Of a stretch of DNA of 64,000 nucleotides, positions 18,141-26,283 are shown piece after piece; position 1 is the stretch's first letter, and every line of letters begins with the position of its first letter. A program made the position numbers and the translations under genes. Origin of the DNA: Algoriphagus sp. (GTDB lineage Bacteria; Bacteroidota; Bacteroidia; Cytophagales; Cyclobacteriaceae); contig JAQSDM010000012.1 in NCBI GenBank assembly GCA_029945945.1, positions 553,141 through 617,140 of the forward strand, in the 5' to 3' direction. The notes under the pieces were generated by a model, which was not told the DNA's origin, did not search any database, and was given only the letters and a program-made list of their open reading frames with translations.

Positions 18141-18550
18141 AACCAGCTTTTATTCACGATTTTCCACTTTCCGTCAATTTTCACCAGAGTCAAAAAATCG
18201 TAATAAAACACTCCCGGCCAATAGAGCTCTGTTTCTGCAACTGCAGTATTTCCCTGAACCCTGATGGAAACGATTTTATTGACAAAATCCTCAGGATTCC
18301 TGGGAGCTCCTTTTGCAGTTCCTTCTGCCCAGCTTTCAAAAGAGGTAATTGTGAAATTTTCTCCTCTATAGCCAATCAATCTTGCTTCTTGAATAAAAGC
18401 CTCTTCCAGTTTGACTTTATTTCTTTCCACCATCCCTTCAAAATAGAGTGTTACCGTTTTTGTGATTTCTGCCTTTTCATCCGATTGCTGTGCAAAGGAG
18501 ATTTGAATAAGGGAAACCATCCCAATCAAGATAAACAGGCATTTTTTCAT
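18125..18550 (-). CDS. Secreted NTF2-like (lumazine-binding/SnoaL-type) protein
   Basis: A protein of 141 residues with a signal peptide (MKKCLFILIGMVSLIQISFAQ, read as cleaved after Ala-Gln), followed by one NTF2-like alpha+beta domain. Visible signs are ITKTVTLYFEGMVERNK at the start of the domain and the closing strands FYYDFLTLVKIDGKWKIVNKSW, which are typical of the lumazine-binding-like branch in Bacteroidota. These domains are structural scaffolds with varied or no activity, so no reaction is proposed. It is monocistronic, between convergent bestrophin and serS. Confidence 0.75.
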   Translation of the reverse strand: MKKCLFILIGMVSLIQISFAQQSDEKAEITKTVTLYFEGMVERNKVKLEEAFIQEARLIGYRGENFTITSFESWAEGTAKGAPRNPEDFVNKIVSIRVQGNTAVAETELYWPGVFYYDFLTLVKIDGKWKIVNKSWFEKKL

Positions 18551-18590
18551 GTTGATAAGAATTTAAAGTCTGAAATTTTTACAGAAAAAA

Positions 18591-18609
18591 ACCCGGTTGA
18601 AAACCGGGT
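18591..18609 (-). terminator. serS terminator region hairpin
   Basis: An 8-bp GC-rich stem (ACCCGGTT / AACCGGGT) with a 3-nt loop. On the minus strand it runs into seven consecutive T residues, 10 nt after the serS stop codon. Confidence 0.88.
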
Positions 18610-18617
18610 CATTCCTT

Positions 18618-19889
18618 TTAAATTGATTCAAATCCAAGGTATTTGTGTAAGACTTTAGGTAGATTGATTCCATCCGGAGTCTGATTATTTTCAAGAATAG
18701 CAGCTACTATCCTTGGCAGGGCCAGTGCGCTTCCATTTAGGGAGTGAGCCAATTGTGTTTTTTTGTCATCACCCTTGAAACGAAGCTTAAGCCTGTTTGC
18801 CTGATAGGTTTCAAAATTACTGACCGAGCTCACTTCCAGCCATCTTTCCTGAGCTGCAGAGTACACTTCCATGTCATACGTCAAAGCAGAGGTAAAGCCC
18901 ATATCTCCTCCGCAAAGTCTCAGGACGCGATAAGGCAATTCAAGCTTTTGGAGCAAGCCTTGAACATAGGCACTCATGCTTTCCAGTGTTTCGTAGGAAT
19001 CATCCGGATGAGTGATTTGTACGATTTCCACCTTGTCAAACTGGTGCAGTCGATTCAGGCCTCGAACATGAGCTCCCCAACTTCCTGCTTCCCGACGGAA
19101 GCAAGGAGTATAGCCCACATTTTTGATGGGCAAGTTTTCCTCAGTCACTATCACATCGCGGTACAAATTGGTAATTGGGACCTCGGCAGTCGGGATCAGG
19201 TACAATTGATCTGCAGTAGCAAAATACATTTGACCTTCCTTATCGGGAAGTTGACCTGTTCCATAGCCTGAATCCTCATTGACCAAAATTGGTGGCTGGA
19301 TCTCCGTGTAACCTGCCGCTAACGCTTCATCCAGGAAGAAATTGATCAAAGCCCGCTGTAGCCTTGCACCTTTCCCCTTATAAACAGGAAATCCTGCTCC
19401 GGTAATTTTGACTCCAAGGTCAAAGTCAATTATATCGTATTTCTTAATTAACTCCCAATGAGGCTGTTTTCCCGGGAAAAGTTCAGGGATCACTCCATTT
19501 TCAAGTATAATCTCGTTGTCTTCGGCAGATTTTCCGGCTGGAACTGAAGAGTGAGGGACGTTGGGAATTGTATAAAGCAGGGCTTTCAGATCATCTTCTG
19601 CTTTGGAGTTTTGATCTTCAAGTTCCTTAATCTGAATTTTAATTTGGGCGGTTCTTTCCCGGATTTCGCTTGCTTCGTCGCTCTTCCCTTCTTTCATCAA
19701 AGCACCTATTTGCTTGGAAATCGCATTGGATTCTGCCTGAATTTGATCCCGCTGGGTTTGGGTGGATTTTCTTAAGTCATCAATCTCCAAAGCCTGAGCT
19801 AAAATGGCTTGTGCATTTGGGAAATTGCGTTTTTGAAGTCCGGCAAGTACGCCTTCGTAGTTTTCTCTTATTTGGTTAACTAACAGCAT
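18618..19889 (-). CDS. serS: Seryl-tRNA synthetase
   Basis: A protein of 423 residues, the normal length for bacterial SerRS. It has the N-terminal tRNA-binding coiled coil (about residues 30-105, including RERTAQIKIQIKELEDQNSK), then the class II catalytic core: PTAEVPITNLYRD, motif 2 FRREAGSWGAHVRGLNRLHQ (near residue 270), and motif 3 ALPRIVAAILENNQ near residue 395. It charges tRNA-Ser and also supplies tRNA-Sec where present. It is monocistronic, with a clear minus-7 element and a strong terminator. Confidence 0.97.
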   Translation of the reverse strand: MLLVNQIRENYEGVLAGLQKRNFPNAQAILAQALEIDDLRKSTQTQRDQIQAESNAISKQIGALMKEGKSDEASEIRERTAQIKIQIKELEDQNSKAEDDLKALLYTIPNVPHSSVPAGKSAEDNEIILENGVIPELFPGKQPHWELIKKYDIIDFDLGVKITGAGFPVYKGKGARLQRALINFFLDEALAAGYTEIQPPILVNEDSGYGTGQLPDKEGQMYFATADQLYLIPTAEVPITNLYRDVIVTEENLPIKNVGYTPCFRREAGSWGAHVRGLNRLHQFDKVEIVQITHPDDSYETLESMSAYVQGLLQKLELPYRVLRLCGGDMGFTSALTYDMEVYSAAQERWLEVSSVSNFETYQANRLKLRFKGDDKKTQLAHSLNGSALALPRIVAAILENNQTPDGINLPKVLHKYLGFESI

Positions 19890-19915
19890 GTGAAAATCGA
19901 TGGAATTAAAGCTCC

Positions 19916-19923
19916 AAAGATAC
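19916..19923 (-). promoter_or_regulatory. TAnnTTTG minus-7 element for serS
   Basis: TATCTTTG on the minus strand, 27 nt before the serS ATG, implying a leader of about 20 nt. No T-box-like leader would fit in that space. Confidence 0.55.
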
Positions 19924-19928
19924 GCATG

Positions 19929-20699
19929 TTATCGAACAATGATGGATTTGCTGACAGTAGAGAACGGTCCTTCCAACTCTTTTCCGTCTGTCCGCTGTAA
20001 TCGGACCTTCACCTGATAGTCACCTTTGGGCAAATTAGCTATTCGAATAGGTGCCATTTCCTTCACTTCATAAGAAAAATCATTGATTGCCACGCTGACC
20101 TTCAAGCCATCAAGTTTCATGTCACCTCCGACAACCAAAAAATCTATGATTACCTCGTTTCCATTTTCGAAGATTTGGCCATTCCTTGGATAATTGAGAG
20201 CCAAATAAGGCTCCGCTGAATACGGAAACGGTCTTGATTCTCCAACCTGGAAGTCCCGATCAACATAATTCCCAAAGTTTTTCAACGCCAATCCATCCGC
20301 ATTTACCAAATAAGCAACGATCCGATAACTCCCTATCGTCAACTCTCTTTGGAAAATAGGAGAGCCAAATCCAACCGGATCACTTCCATTCAAAATATTG
20401 AAGAGTTTAAAATCTGGATTCCCTTCCAAATCATAAGGATAATTTTTGATATTGAACTCAAACGGGACCTTCCCCGGCTTGAATACCTGATTACCCAACG
20501 GAGTATACAGCTCGAGAATGGCATCCGGAATCTGAGATGAATCTGCGTATTGATGGAAAGTTACTTTGGGGAGTTCTCCATTTTGCGAAGGGGAATCACC
20601 AATTGAAATAACCTCTTCTTCGTTGAGACTCTTTTTATCCGTGCTACAGGAAAAAGTTAACAACCCTATAAAAACGATTAAACCGAGGATTTTATTCAT
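19929..20699 (-). CDS. Lipoprotein of unknown function
   Basis: A protein of 256 residues. The signal sequence ends LLTFSCST, so Cys18 is a likely lipidation site. The mature part begins with an acidic Ser-rich linker (SLNEEEVISIGDSPSQNGE), a pattern seen in surface-exposed Bacteroidota lipoproteins, followed by about 200 residues of Ig-like beta strands (PLGNQVFKPGKVPFEFN, LNYPRNGQIFENGNEVIIDF, IRIANLPKGDYQVKVRLQR). The two half-domains look like repeated beta-sandwiches. I do not recognise a named family. It is divergent from the 2-oxoglutarate oxygenase. Confidence 0.7.
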   Translation of the reverse strand: MNKILGLIVFIGLLTFSCSTDKKSLNEEEVISIGDSPSQNGELPKVTFHQYADSSQIPDAILELYTPLGNQVFKPGKVPFEFNIKNYPYDLEGNPDFKLFNILNGSDPVGFGSPIFQRELTIGSYRIVAYLVNADGLALKNFGNYVDRDFQVGESRPFPYSAEPYLALNYPRNGQIFENGNEVIIDFLVVGGDMKLDGLKVSVAINDFSYEVKEMAPIRIANLPKGDYQVKVRLQRTDGKELEGPFSTVSKSIIVR

Positions 20700-20728
20700 A
20701 CTGCAGGTAATTTGAGTTTAAAGATATT

Positions 20729-20736
20729 TAATTTTG
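20729..20736 (+). promoter_or_regulatory. TAnnTTTG minus-7 element for the 2OG oxygenase
   Basis: TAATTTTG, 31 nt before the ATG. It lies in the 68-bp divergent spacer; a near-match TATCTTTA on the opposite strand may serve the lipoprotein gene. Confidence 0.5.
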
Positions 20737-20767
20737 AGAGGAAATAGGACCAATCAGTTTAACCCAA

Positions 20768-21751
20768 ATGATAATGGAAATTTTATTCGATGAGATCCCC
20801 AGCCTTGATTTGGCTGAATTTACCTCCGGTACACCGGAACAAAAAGCTGCCTTCGTACAGAAACTTGGAGATGCTTACCAAAATATCGGATTCGTAGCCA
20901 TCAAAAACCATGGCCTCTCCAAGGATCTTCAAGATAGATTATATAATTCTATCAAGTCTTTTTTTTCTCTGGCTGACGAAATCAAAACAGCCTACGAAAA
21001 GCCCGAAATTGGGTTCCAGCGTGGATATACCGGAAAAGGAAAAGAGCACGCAAAGGGGAGAAACACGGGAGATTTGAAAGAGTTTTATCATGTCGGCCAG
21101 GAGCTTTCCTATATTCCGGATTCAGATCCAATTAAATCTGAGTATCCTGAAAATCTTTGGCCATCAGAGATTGAACAATTCAAAAACGATGCAATCGAAG
21201 CTTACCAAACTTTAGAAAATGCAGGAAAGGCGATACTAAGAGCAATTGCAATTTCACTGGAGCTGCCGGAAGATTACTTCGAAGACAAGGTTGCCCATGG
21301 TAACTCAATTCTGAGACAGATTCATTATTTCCCGATCGAAAATCCGGATGCAGTGCCTGCAGATGCAGTAAGAGCGGCAGAGCATGGCGATATAAATCTG
21401 ATTACCCTATTGATGGGAGCAAGTGCAGATGGACTTCAGGTGCTTCGGAAAGATGGAAAATGGATTCCAATCACAGCGCTCCCGGATCAATTGGTGGTAA
21501 ACGTGGGTGATATGCTGGAGCGACTGACAAATAAAAAACTTAAATCAACCATCCATCGCGTCGTGAATCCTCCAAGAGAGAAGATGAATACGAGTCGATA
21601 TTCGATTCCGTTCTTCATGCATCCTAGATCTGAAATGGATCTGACTTGTCTGGAAAACTGCATTGATGAGACTCATCCAAAGCAATTTGAAGATGTCACG
21701 GCAGGAGAATTCCTGGAGGAGAGACTTCGTGAACTTGGCCTCAGAAAATAA
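20768..21751 (+). CDS. 2-oxoglutarate/Fe(II) oxygenase, isopenicillin-N-synthase-like
   Basis: A protein of 327 residues with the double-stranded beta-helix fold. An N-terminal DIOX_N region (FVQKLGDAYQNIGFVAIKNHG) is followed by the iron ligands His-Gly-Asp in AAEHGDINLITLL (near residue 206) and the distal His in STIHRVVNPP (near 263). Arg-Ser for 2-oxoglutarate binding is in SRYSIPFFMHP (near 276). It is expected to hydroxylate or desaturate a small molecule using O2 and 2-oxoglutarate; the substrate is unknown. The start may be the ATG at 20768 or the second ATG at 20774. chrA follows 3 nt later, so the two are co-transcribed. Confidence 0.85.
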   Translation: MIMEILFDEIPSLDLAEFTSGTPEQKAAFVQKLGDAYQNIGFVAIKNHGLSKDLQDRLYNSIKSFFSLADEIKTAYEKPEIGFQRGYTGKGKEHAKGRNTGDLKEFYHVGQELSYIPDSDPIKSEYPENLWPSEIEQFKNDAIEAYQTLENAGKAILRAIAISLELPEDYFEDKVAHGNSILRQIHYFPIENPDAVPADAVRAAEHGDINLITLLMGASADGLQVLRKDGKWIPITALPDQLVVNVGDMLERLTNKKLKSTIHRVVNPPREKMNTSRYSIPFFMHPRSEMDLTCLENCIDETHPKQFEDVTAGEFLEERLRELGLRK

Positions 21752-21754
21752 GGA

Positions 21755-22954
21755 ATGTCTGTCAAAAAGGTACGATACTACCTTTTCCTGAAGGACATTC
21801 TTGCCCTTTCATTAACTGCATTTGGGGGCCCGCAAGCTTTTCTTGCGATGCTTCTGGAGCGGATGGTAAAAAAACGAAAATACATTTCTGAAGATGAACT
21901 CTGGGAGCTGAATGCACTATGCAACATGCTCCCGGGTCCAGCTTCTACTCAATTAATTTCCGCAATCGGATATAGAGTAGGCGGACCAAATTTGGCCTAT
22001 CTGGCTTTGATTGTTTGGATCCTTCCTGCTACTCTGATCATGATTGGTGCAGCTATTCTGATTGATTTTTTACAGGAAAATACCCCCGGAGCACTCAATT
22101 TTGCAAAATTCATCCAGCCGATGGCCATCGGTTTTATCATTTTTGCTGCCCAAAAAACCATTGGAAAGATGGTTCAGAGCACAGAGGCGATGGTTTTGGT
22201 GTTGATCTCAACATTTGTTTCATTCTTCTACAGCTCACCTTATGTATTTCCGGTACTCTTGGTGATAGGTGGACTGAGCACATCCATCAAATACAAAAAG
22301 CAGCCAAAGCTGGAACAAGATGCACCTCTCAAGATACAGTGGTCCAACTTCTACCTTTGGGGAGGTGTCCTGATTTTAGCTGCAACCCTTGGTGCGGTTA
22401 CTCAATATCAGCCTGTTAAGCTTTTCGAAAATTTCTATCGAAACGGAAGCTTGATCTTTGGAGGCGGACAAGTTCTGGTTCCCTACTTATATACCGAATT
22501 TGTAGACTTTAAACACTATTTGACTTCCGAGGAATTCCTGACAGGGTATGCAATTTCACAAGGTATCCCAGGCCCCACTTTCAGTATTTCTTCTTACGTG
22601 GGTGCTCTCTCTATGCGGGAATTTGGAACACCTGGATTTTTCATAGGCGGAATCATTGCTGCGGCCGGTATTTTTCTCCCCGGAATATTCCTGATTTTCT
22701 TTGTAATTCGATTTTGGGATGAACTGAAAAAATACCGTCCTGTCAGAGCTGCTTTGGAAGGAATAAATGCCGTGTCATGCGGGATGCTTATCGCTGCAGC
22801 TTACCTGCTTTTTGAGCCACTAGAGGCCAATGCACTGAATATAATTATTATTCTTGCCACTTATGCTCTCTTGCAATTCACTACTATTTCATCCCCGATC
22901 ATCATTGCCGGAGGTGTCATTTTAGGGATTATGTACAACTACTTTTTTTTATAG
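21755..22954 (+). CDS. chrA: ChrA-family chromate efflux transporter
   Basis: A protein of 399 residues with two homologous CHR membrane domains. The first has FGGPQAFLAMLLERMV and NMLPGPASTQL; the second has FGGGQVLVPYLYTEFV and SQGIPGPTFSISSYVG. This is the long, two-domain ChrA architecture. Characterised relatives expel chromate, but the family is broad and other anions are possible. It begins 3 nt after the oxygenase stop. No chrB-type regulator is nearby, so dedicated chromate resistance is not supported by context. Confidence 0.87.
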   Translation: MSVKKVRYYLFLKDILALSLTAFGGPQAFLAMLLERMVKKRKYISEDELWELNALCNMLPGPASTQLISAIGYRVGGPNLAYLALIVWILPATLIMIGAAILIDFLQENTPGALNFAKFIQPMAIGFIIFAAQKTIGKMVQSTEAMVLVLISTFVSFFYSSPYVFPVLLVIGGLSTSIKYKKQPKLEQDAPLKIQWSNFYLWGGVLILAATLGAVTQYQPVKLFENFYRNGSLIFGGGQVLVPYLYTEFVDFKHYLTSEEFLTGYAISQGIPGPTFSISSYVGALSMREFGTPGFFIGGIIAAAGIFLPGIFLIFFVIRFWDELKKYRPVRAALEGINAVSCGMLIAAAYLLFEPLEANALNIIIILATYALLQFTTISSPIIIAGGVILGIMYNYFFL

Positions 22955-23044
22955 AGAAGGTTTTATAAAACTCAAACCAAAATCGGGAACAAGTATATAC
23001 TCAACTGCGTTTTAAAAATTAAATTCATTCCCTATATTTCATCC

Positions 23045-23710
23045 ATGCAGGCCTACGAATTCATCAATAATCTTATTCCACCACTTAAACTCACCGATAA
23101 AACCGGTATGGCACTGGCTTGGATGGAAGAAATTCGTACCAACGTATTGCCGGTGGTAGATCAGGGAAAATTCCTGGGTTTAATTCGCGATGAATTAATT
23201 TTTGACCTCAATAATCCGGCAAAACTTATTTCGGAAGTAGAACTGGCAAATCCTTCTTGCTGGGTATATTCTGATAAGCATATTTACGATGTATTAAGGG
23301 TGGGTGCTGAGCAACATTCTAATTTGGTTGCTGTTCTTGACCGTGATAAAAATTTTATCGGAGTGGTAACAATGGAAGATTCTATTGCCGCTTTTGCAGA
23401 CAGCCTCTCGATCCAATCACAAGGGAGCGTGCTGATCATGTCTTTGAATATGACCGATTATAGTTTGGCAGAAATTGCAAGAATTATAGAGTCTGAAAAC
23501 ACAAAGGTTTTGAGTTCCTTCATTACGAGTGATCCACTCGATGATTCCAAAATAAAGCTGACTTTAAAACTCGACAAACCTGAACTCAGACATATCAAGG
23601 CTACATTGGAACGATTTGGCTTTAAGATTTTGGATCATTATCAGGAGGAATCAGGAGTAAGTGGCGAGGAAGATAGAATCGGAAACTTGTTACGATTTTT
23701 AGATATTTGA
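23045..23710 (+). CDS. CBS-domain protein
   Basis: A protein of 221 residues with a CBS pair in the first 130 residues (MEEIRTNVLPVVDQGKFLGLI and HSNLVAVLDRDKNFIGVVTM) followed by an ACT-like C-terminal region (MSLNMTDYSLAEIARIIES, LTLKLDKPELRHIKATLERF). CBS pairs bind adenine nucleotides, and the ACT-like part suggests ligand-responsive regulation. It sits 3 nt upstream of NAD kinase, and the pairing suggests it monitors adenylate or pyridine nucleotide status; that link is inference from position only. Confidence 0.8.
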   Translation: MQAYEFINNLIPPLKLTDKTGMALAWMEEIRTNVLPVVDQGKFLGLIRDELIFDLNNPAKLISEVELANPSCWVYSDKHIYDVLRVGAEQHSNLVAVLDRDKNFIGVVTMEDSIAAFADSLSIQSQGSVLIMSLNMTDYSLAEIARIIESENTKVLSSFITSDPLDDSKIKLTLKLDKPELRHIKATLERFGFKILDHYQEESGVSGEEDRIGNLLRFLDI

Positions 23711-23713
23711 GGC

Positions 23714-24589
23714 ATGAAGGTAGCCCTGCATGGCCTTTCGTTAAAAGCGGAATTTTTTATCTATATCCAGGTTTTGTTCTCAGAACTGGAAAAGCATCAA
23801 ATCGAAATATTTGTCACGGAAGAGTTTGACCGACAACTCAAGATGAGTGGCAATAAGTCGCTGCATTATCGGGTTTTGGAAAGTCGTAAAGAAATCAAAT
23901 CCATGGATTTCATGATTTCTATTGGTGGTGATGGAACCTTATTGGATGCAGTTTGTGTAGTTGGCGATTTAGAAATCCCCATTCTTGGATTGAATACAGG
24001 GAGACTTGGTTTTTTGGCCACTGTCGCAAAGGAAAACATTGAAGAAGCTATCAAAAATCTCGCATTGGGAAACTACCAAATCGAATCGAGAAGCCTCATT
24101 GCCCTTCATTGCAAGCGCAGATTATTCAACGGGATCAATTTCGGATTGAACGAATTCACTATCCATAAAAGAGACACTTCGTCAATGATCACGGTTCATA
24201 CGTATATCGATGGAAAATACCTGAATAGTTATTGGGCTGATGGATTGATTGTGTCCACCCCAACAGGCTCTACAGGATATTCTTTAAGTTGCGGAGGTCC
24301 TTTGATTACACCCGGAGCAAAAAATCTTGTGATTACACCGGTAAGTCCACATAATCTTAATGTAAGACCAATAATCGTTTCAGACGAGAGCGAGATTAGC
24401 TTTGAAATAGAAGGGAGATCAGAGAAGTTTCTCATTTCACTCGATTCACGATCCACTTCAATTTCTTCAGATTTGAAGTTATCAGTCAAAAAGGCACCCT
24501 TTTGTGCAAAATTGGTGAAATTACCGCACTATCATTTCTTCGATACCCTTAGACAAAAGCTTAACTGGGGGCTGGATATGAGAAATTGA
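23714..24589 (+). CDS. nadK: NAD kinase
   Basis: A protein of 291 residues with all family motifs: SIGGDGTLLDAV near residue 70 (ATP/catalytic Asp), GLNTGRLGFLA near residue 94, and STPTGSTGYSLSCGGP near residue 180. It phosphorylates NAD+ to NADP+ in the cytosol and is normally essential. It starts 3 nt after the CBS-protein stop codon, so the two are likely co-translated. The downstream gene has its own possible promoter at 24607. Confidence 0.95.
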   Translation: MKVALHGLSLKAEFFIYIQVLFSELEKHQIEIFVTEEFDRQLKMSGNKSLHYRVLESRKEIKSMDFMISIGGDGTLLDAVCVVGDLEIPILGLNTGRLGFLATVAKENIEEAIKNLALGNYQIESRSLIALHCKRRLFNGINFGLNEFTIHKRDTSSMITVHTYIDGKYLNSYWADGLIVSTPTGSTGYSLSCGGPLITPGAKNLVITPVSPHNLNVRPIIVSDESEISFEIEGRSEKFLISLDSRSTSISSDLKLSVKKAPFCAKLVKLPHYHFFDTLRQKLNWGLDMRN

Positions 24590-24606
24590 TTTGCCCGATA
24601 ATTAAG

Positions 24607-24614
24607 TAAATTTG
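24607..24614 (+). promoter_or_regulatory. TAnnTTTG minus-7 element for the DUF6089-like gene
   Basis: TAAATTTG, with a TTG 18 nt upstream at 24586 as a minus-33 candidate. The in-frame TTG at 24612 lies inside this element, so it cannot be the translation start. Confidence 0.55.
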
Positions 24615-24698
24615 CTGCCCATAAGCTTAACAATTATTAACCCCGTAAATACGAGGAAGCGTTTTTTAAACGTTAGGTACTTTATAACTTGCATCGTC

Positions 24699-25454
24699 TT
24701 GAAAAAGGTCAATTTTCAGATTTTCAGTCACTTATTAGTTTTGCTTGTACTTTTCATCGGATTCAATTCTGAGTCAAGAGCGCAGAAATACGAAATCGGA
24801 GGCGGACTCGGGTTAGCAACCTACACCGGGGACATTATCAGAAAAATAGACCTGGGCCAAATAGGGCCCCAAGTCACGTTCTTTGGCAAGAGAAATTTTG
24901 ACAATGTGTGGACTCTTAGGGTGAGCCTGAGTTCTGCAATTTTAAATGCAGATGATGAAATCAATCCTATAGATAAATCTGCTCAAATCAGAGATGCCCA
25001 ATTTAAGGGAGGAATCATTGAAGGAGCTGGGGTGATGGAATTCAACTTTCTCGATTTCTTGAGAAACGATTCCGAGTTCCGCTTTTCTCCTTATGCATTT
25101 TTCGGTTTAGGGTTCACTTATATGACTTTCAAAGGGAGAAATACTGCCACAAGAAATGAGTCTGCTGATTATTATGATCTTTTTTCACCAGTAATCCCTT
25201 TTGGAGGAGGTGTTAAATATCGATTAAATGATCGATGGACTCTTGCTGCAGAGTTAGGGTTCCGACCAACGATGACCGACTATATGGATAAAATTGACAG
25301 TCAGGATCCTCCGCTTCCGAGATTTTACGATGCGGCCAATCCAGATCAGCCTTATGGCGTCAATTATGGCAATCCAAATGATAAAGATTGGTATTACTTT
25401 TTGGGCCTTACTTTAAGCTATACATTTGCCAGTACGCAATGCTATGCCTATTAA
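24699..25454 (+). CDS. DUF6089-like outer membrane beta-barrel protein
   Basis: A protein of 251 residues from the TTG at 24699, which gives a normal signal peptide (KKVNFQIFSHLLVLLVLFIG ending SESRAQ). The open frame extends upstream to 24612 but that start overlaps the promoter. The mature protein is a small beta-barrel: EIGGGLGLATYTGDI at the front, FSPYAFFGLGFTYMTFKG in the middle, and a closing strand WYYFLGLTLSYTFAS. Such barrels of unknown role sit in front of uppS and bamA in many Bacteroidota, which fits the envelope-biogenesis run here. Confidence 0.75.
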   Translation: MKKVNFQIFSHLLVLLVLFIGFNSESRAQKYEIGGGLGLATYTGDIIRKIDLGQIGPQVTFFGKRNFDNVWTLRVSLSSAILNADDEINPIDKSAQIRDAQFKGGIIEGAGVMEFNFLDFLRNDSEFRFSPYAFFGLGFTYMTFKGRNTATRNESADYYDLFSPVIPFGGGVKYRLNDRWTLAAELGFRPTMTDYMDKIDSQDPPLPRFYDAANPDQPYGVNYGNPNDKDWYYFLGLTLSYTFASTQCYAY

Positions 25455-25538
25455 TTAATTGAATCTTAGGGTTAATTATTGGAAAAGAAATAGCATTTTT
25501 GTACCTCCAAAAAAGTGAGGTATTCGGAAAATACTGGA

Positions 25539-26276
25539 ATGAAGGACGCATTAGACCGAGAAAGAATCCCCCGACATATTGCAATTATCATGGACGGCAA
25601 TGGCCGATGGGCCAAGAAGAAAGGCGCCATGAGAATATTTGGTCACAGACATGCTATTCAGGCTGTTAAAGACGCCATCGAAGGTGCTGAAAACCTCGGA
25701 GTGGAATTCCTGACCCTGTTTTCCTTTTCTACGGAAAACTGGTCCAGGCCACAAGAAGAAGTCAACGCACTCATGGAACTACTTGTGAAAACAATCACAG
25801 ATGAAGTTCCTATGATGATGAAAAATAACATTCGGCTCCAAAGCATAGGTGACATAGACAGCCTTCCAAAGTCTGCATACGATAAATTAGCAGAAGCGAA
25901 AAACACCACCTCCAAAAACACAGGTCTCACCGTGATCCTGGCGCTTAGCTATAGTGGTCAGTGGGAACTCACCCAAGCTGCCCGACACATTGCTCAAAAA
26001 GTCTCAGAAGGAAAATTGAAGCTGGAAGACATCACCCAACAAGTGATGGCCGACCATCTGGAAACTCGCGGAATTCCTGATCCTGAATTAATGATCAGAA
26101 CAAGCGGAGAATACAGACTAAGCAATTTTCTACTTTGGCAACTGGCCTATACAGAGCTTTATTTTACGCCTGTACTCTGGCCAGATTTTAGAAGAGAGCA
26201 CCTGATTGCCGCAATCCTCGATTTCCAAAAAAGGGAAAGAAGATTCGGAATGACAGGTGAGCAAGTTAAATCTTAA
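25539..26276 (+). CDS. uppS: Isoprenyl transferase (undecaprenyl diphosphate synthase)
   Basis: A protein of 245 residues from the ATG at 25539; a GTG at 25515 would add eight residues before the conserved start region. The catalytic Asp19 lies in IIMDGNGRWAKKKG, followed by FSFSTENWSRP and the C-terminal motif RTSGEYRLSNFLLWQLAYTE with FTPVLWPDF. It is a cis-prenyltransferase that elongates farnesyl diphosphate to undecaprenyl diphosphate, the lipid carrier for peptidoglycan and O-antigen. bamA begins 7 nt downstream, linking lipid-carrier and outer-membrane assembly in one operon. Confidence 0.94.
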   Translation: MKDALDRERIPRHIAIIMDGNGRWAKKKGAMRIFGHRHAIQAVKDAIEGAENLGVEFLTLFSFSTENWSRPQEEVNALMELLVKTITDEVPMMMKNNIRLQSIGDIDSLPKSAYDKLAEAKNTTSKNTGLTVILALSYSGQWELTQAARHIAQKVSEGKLKLEDITQQVMADHLETRGIPDPELMIRTSGEYRLSNFLLWQLAYTELYFTPVLWPDFRREHLIAAILDFQKRERRFGMTGEQVKS

Positions 26277-26283
26277 GTAATTC

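Noticed and set aside
21755..22954. A dedicated chromate-resistance operon around chrA
   Set aside because: No chrB, chromate reductase or sulfate-assimilation gene is adjacent; the partner is a 2-oxoglutarate oxygenase.
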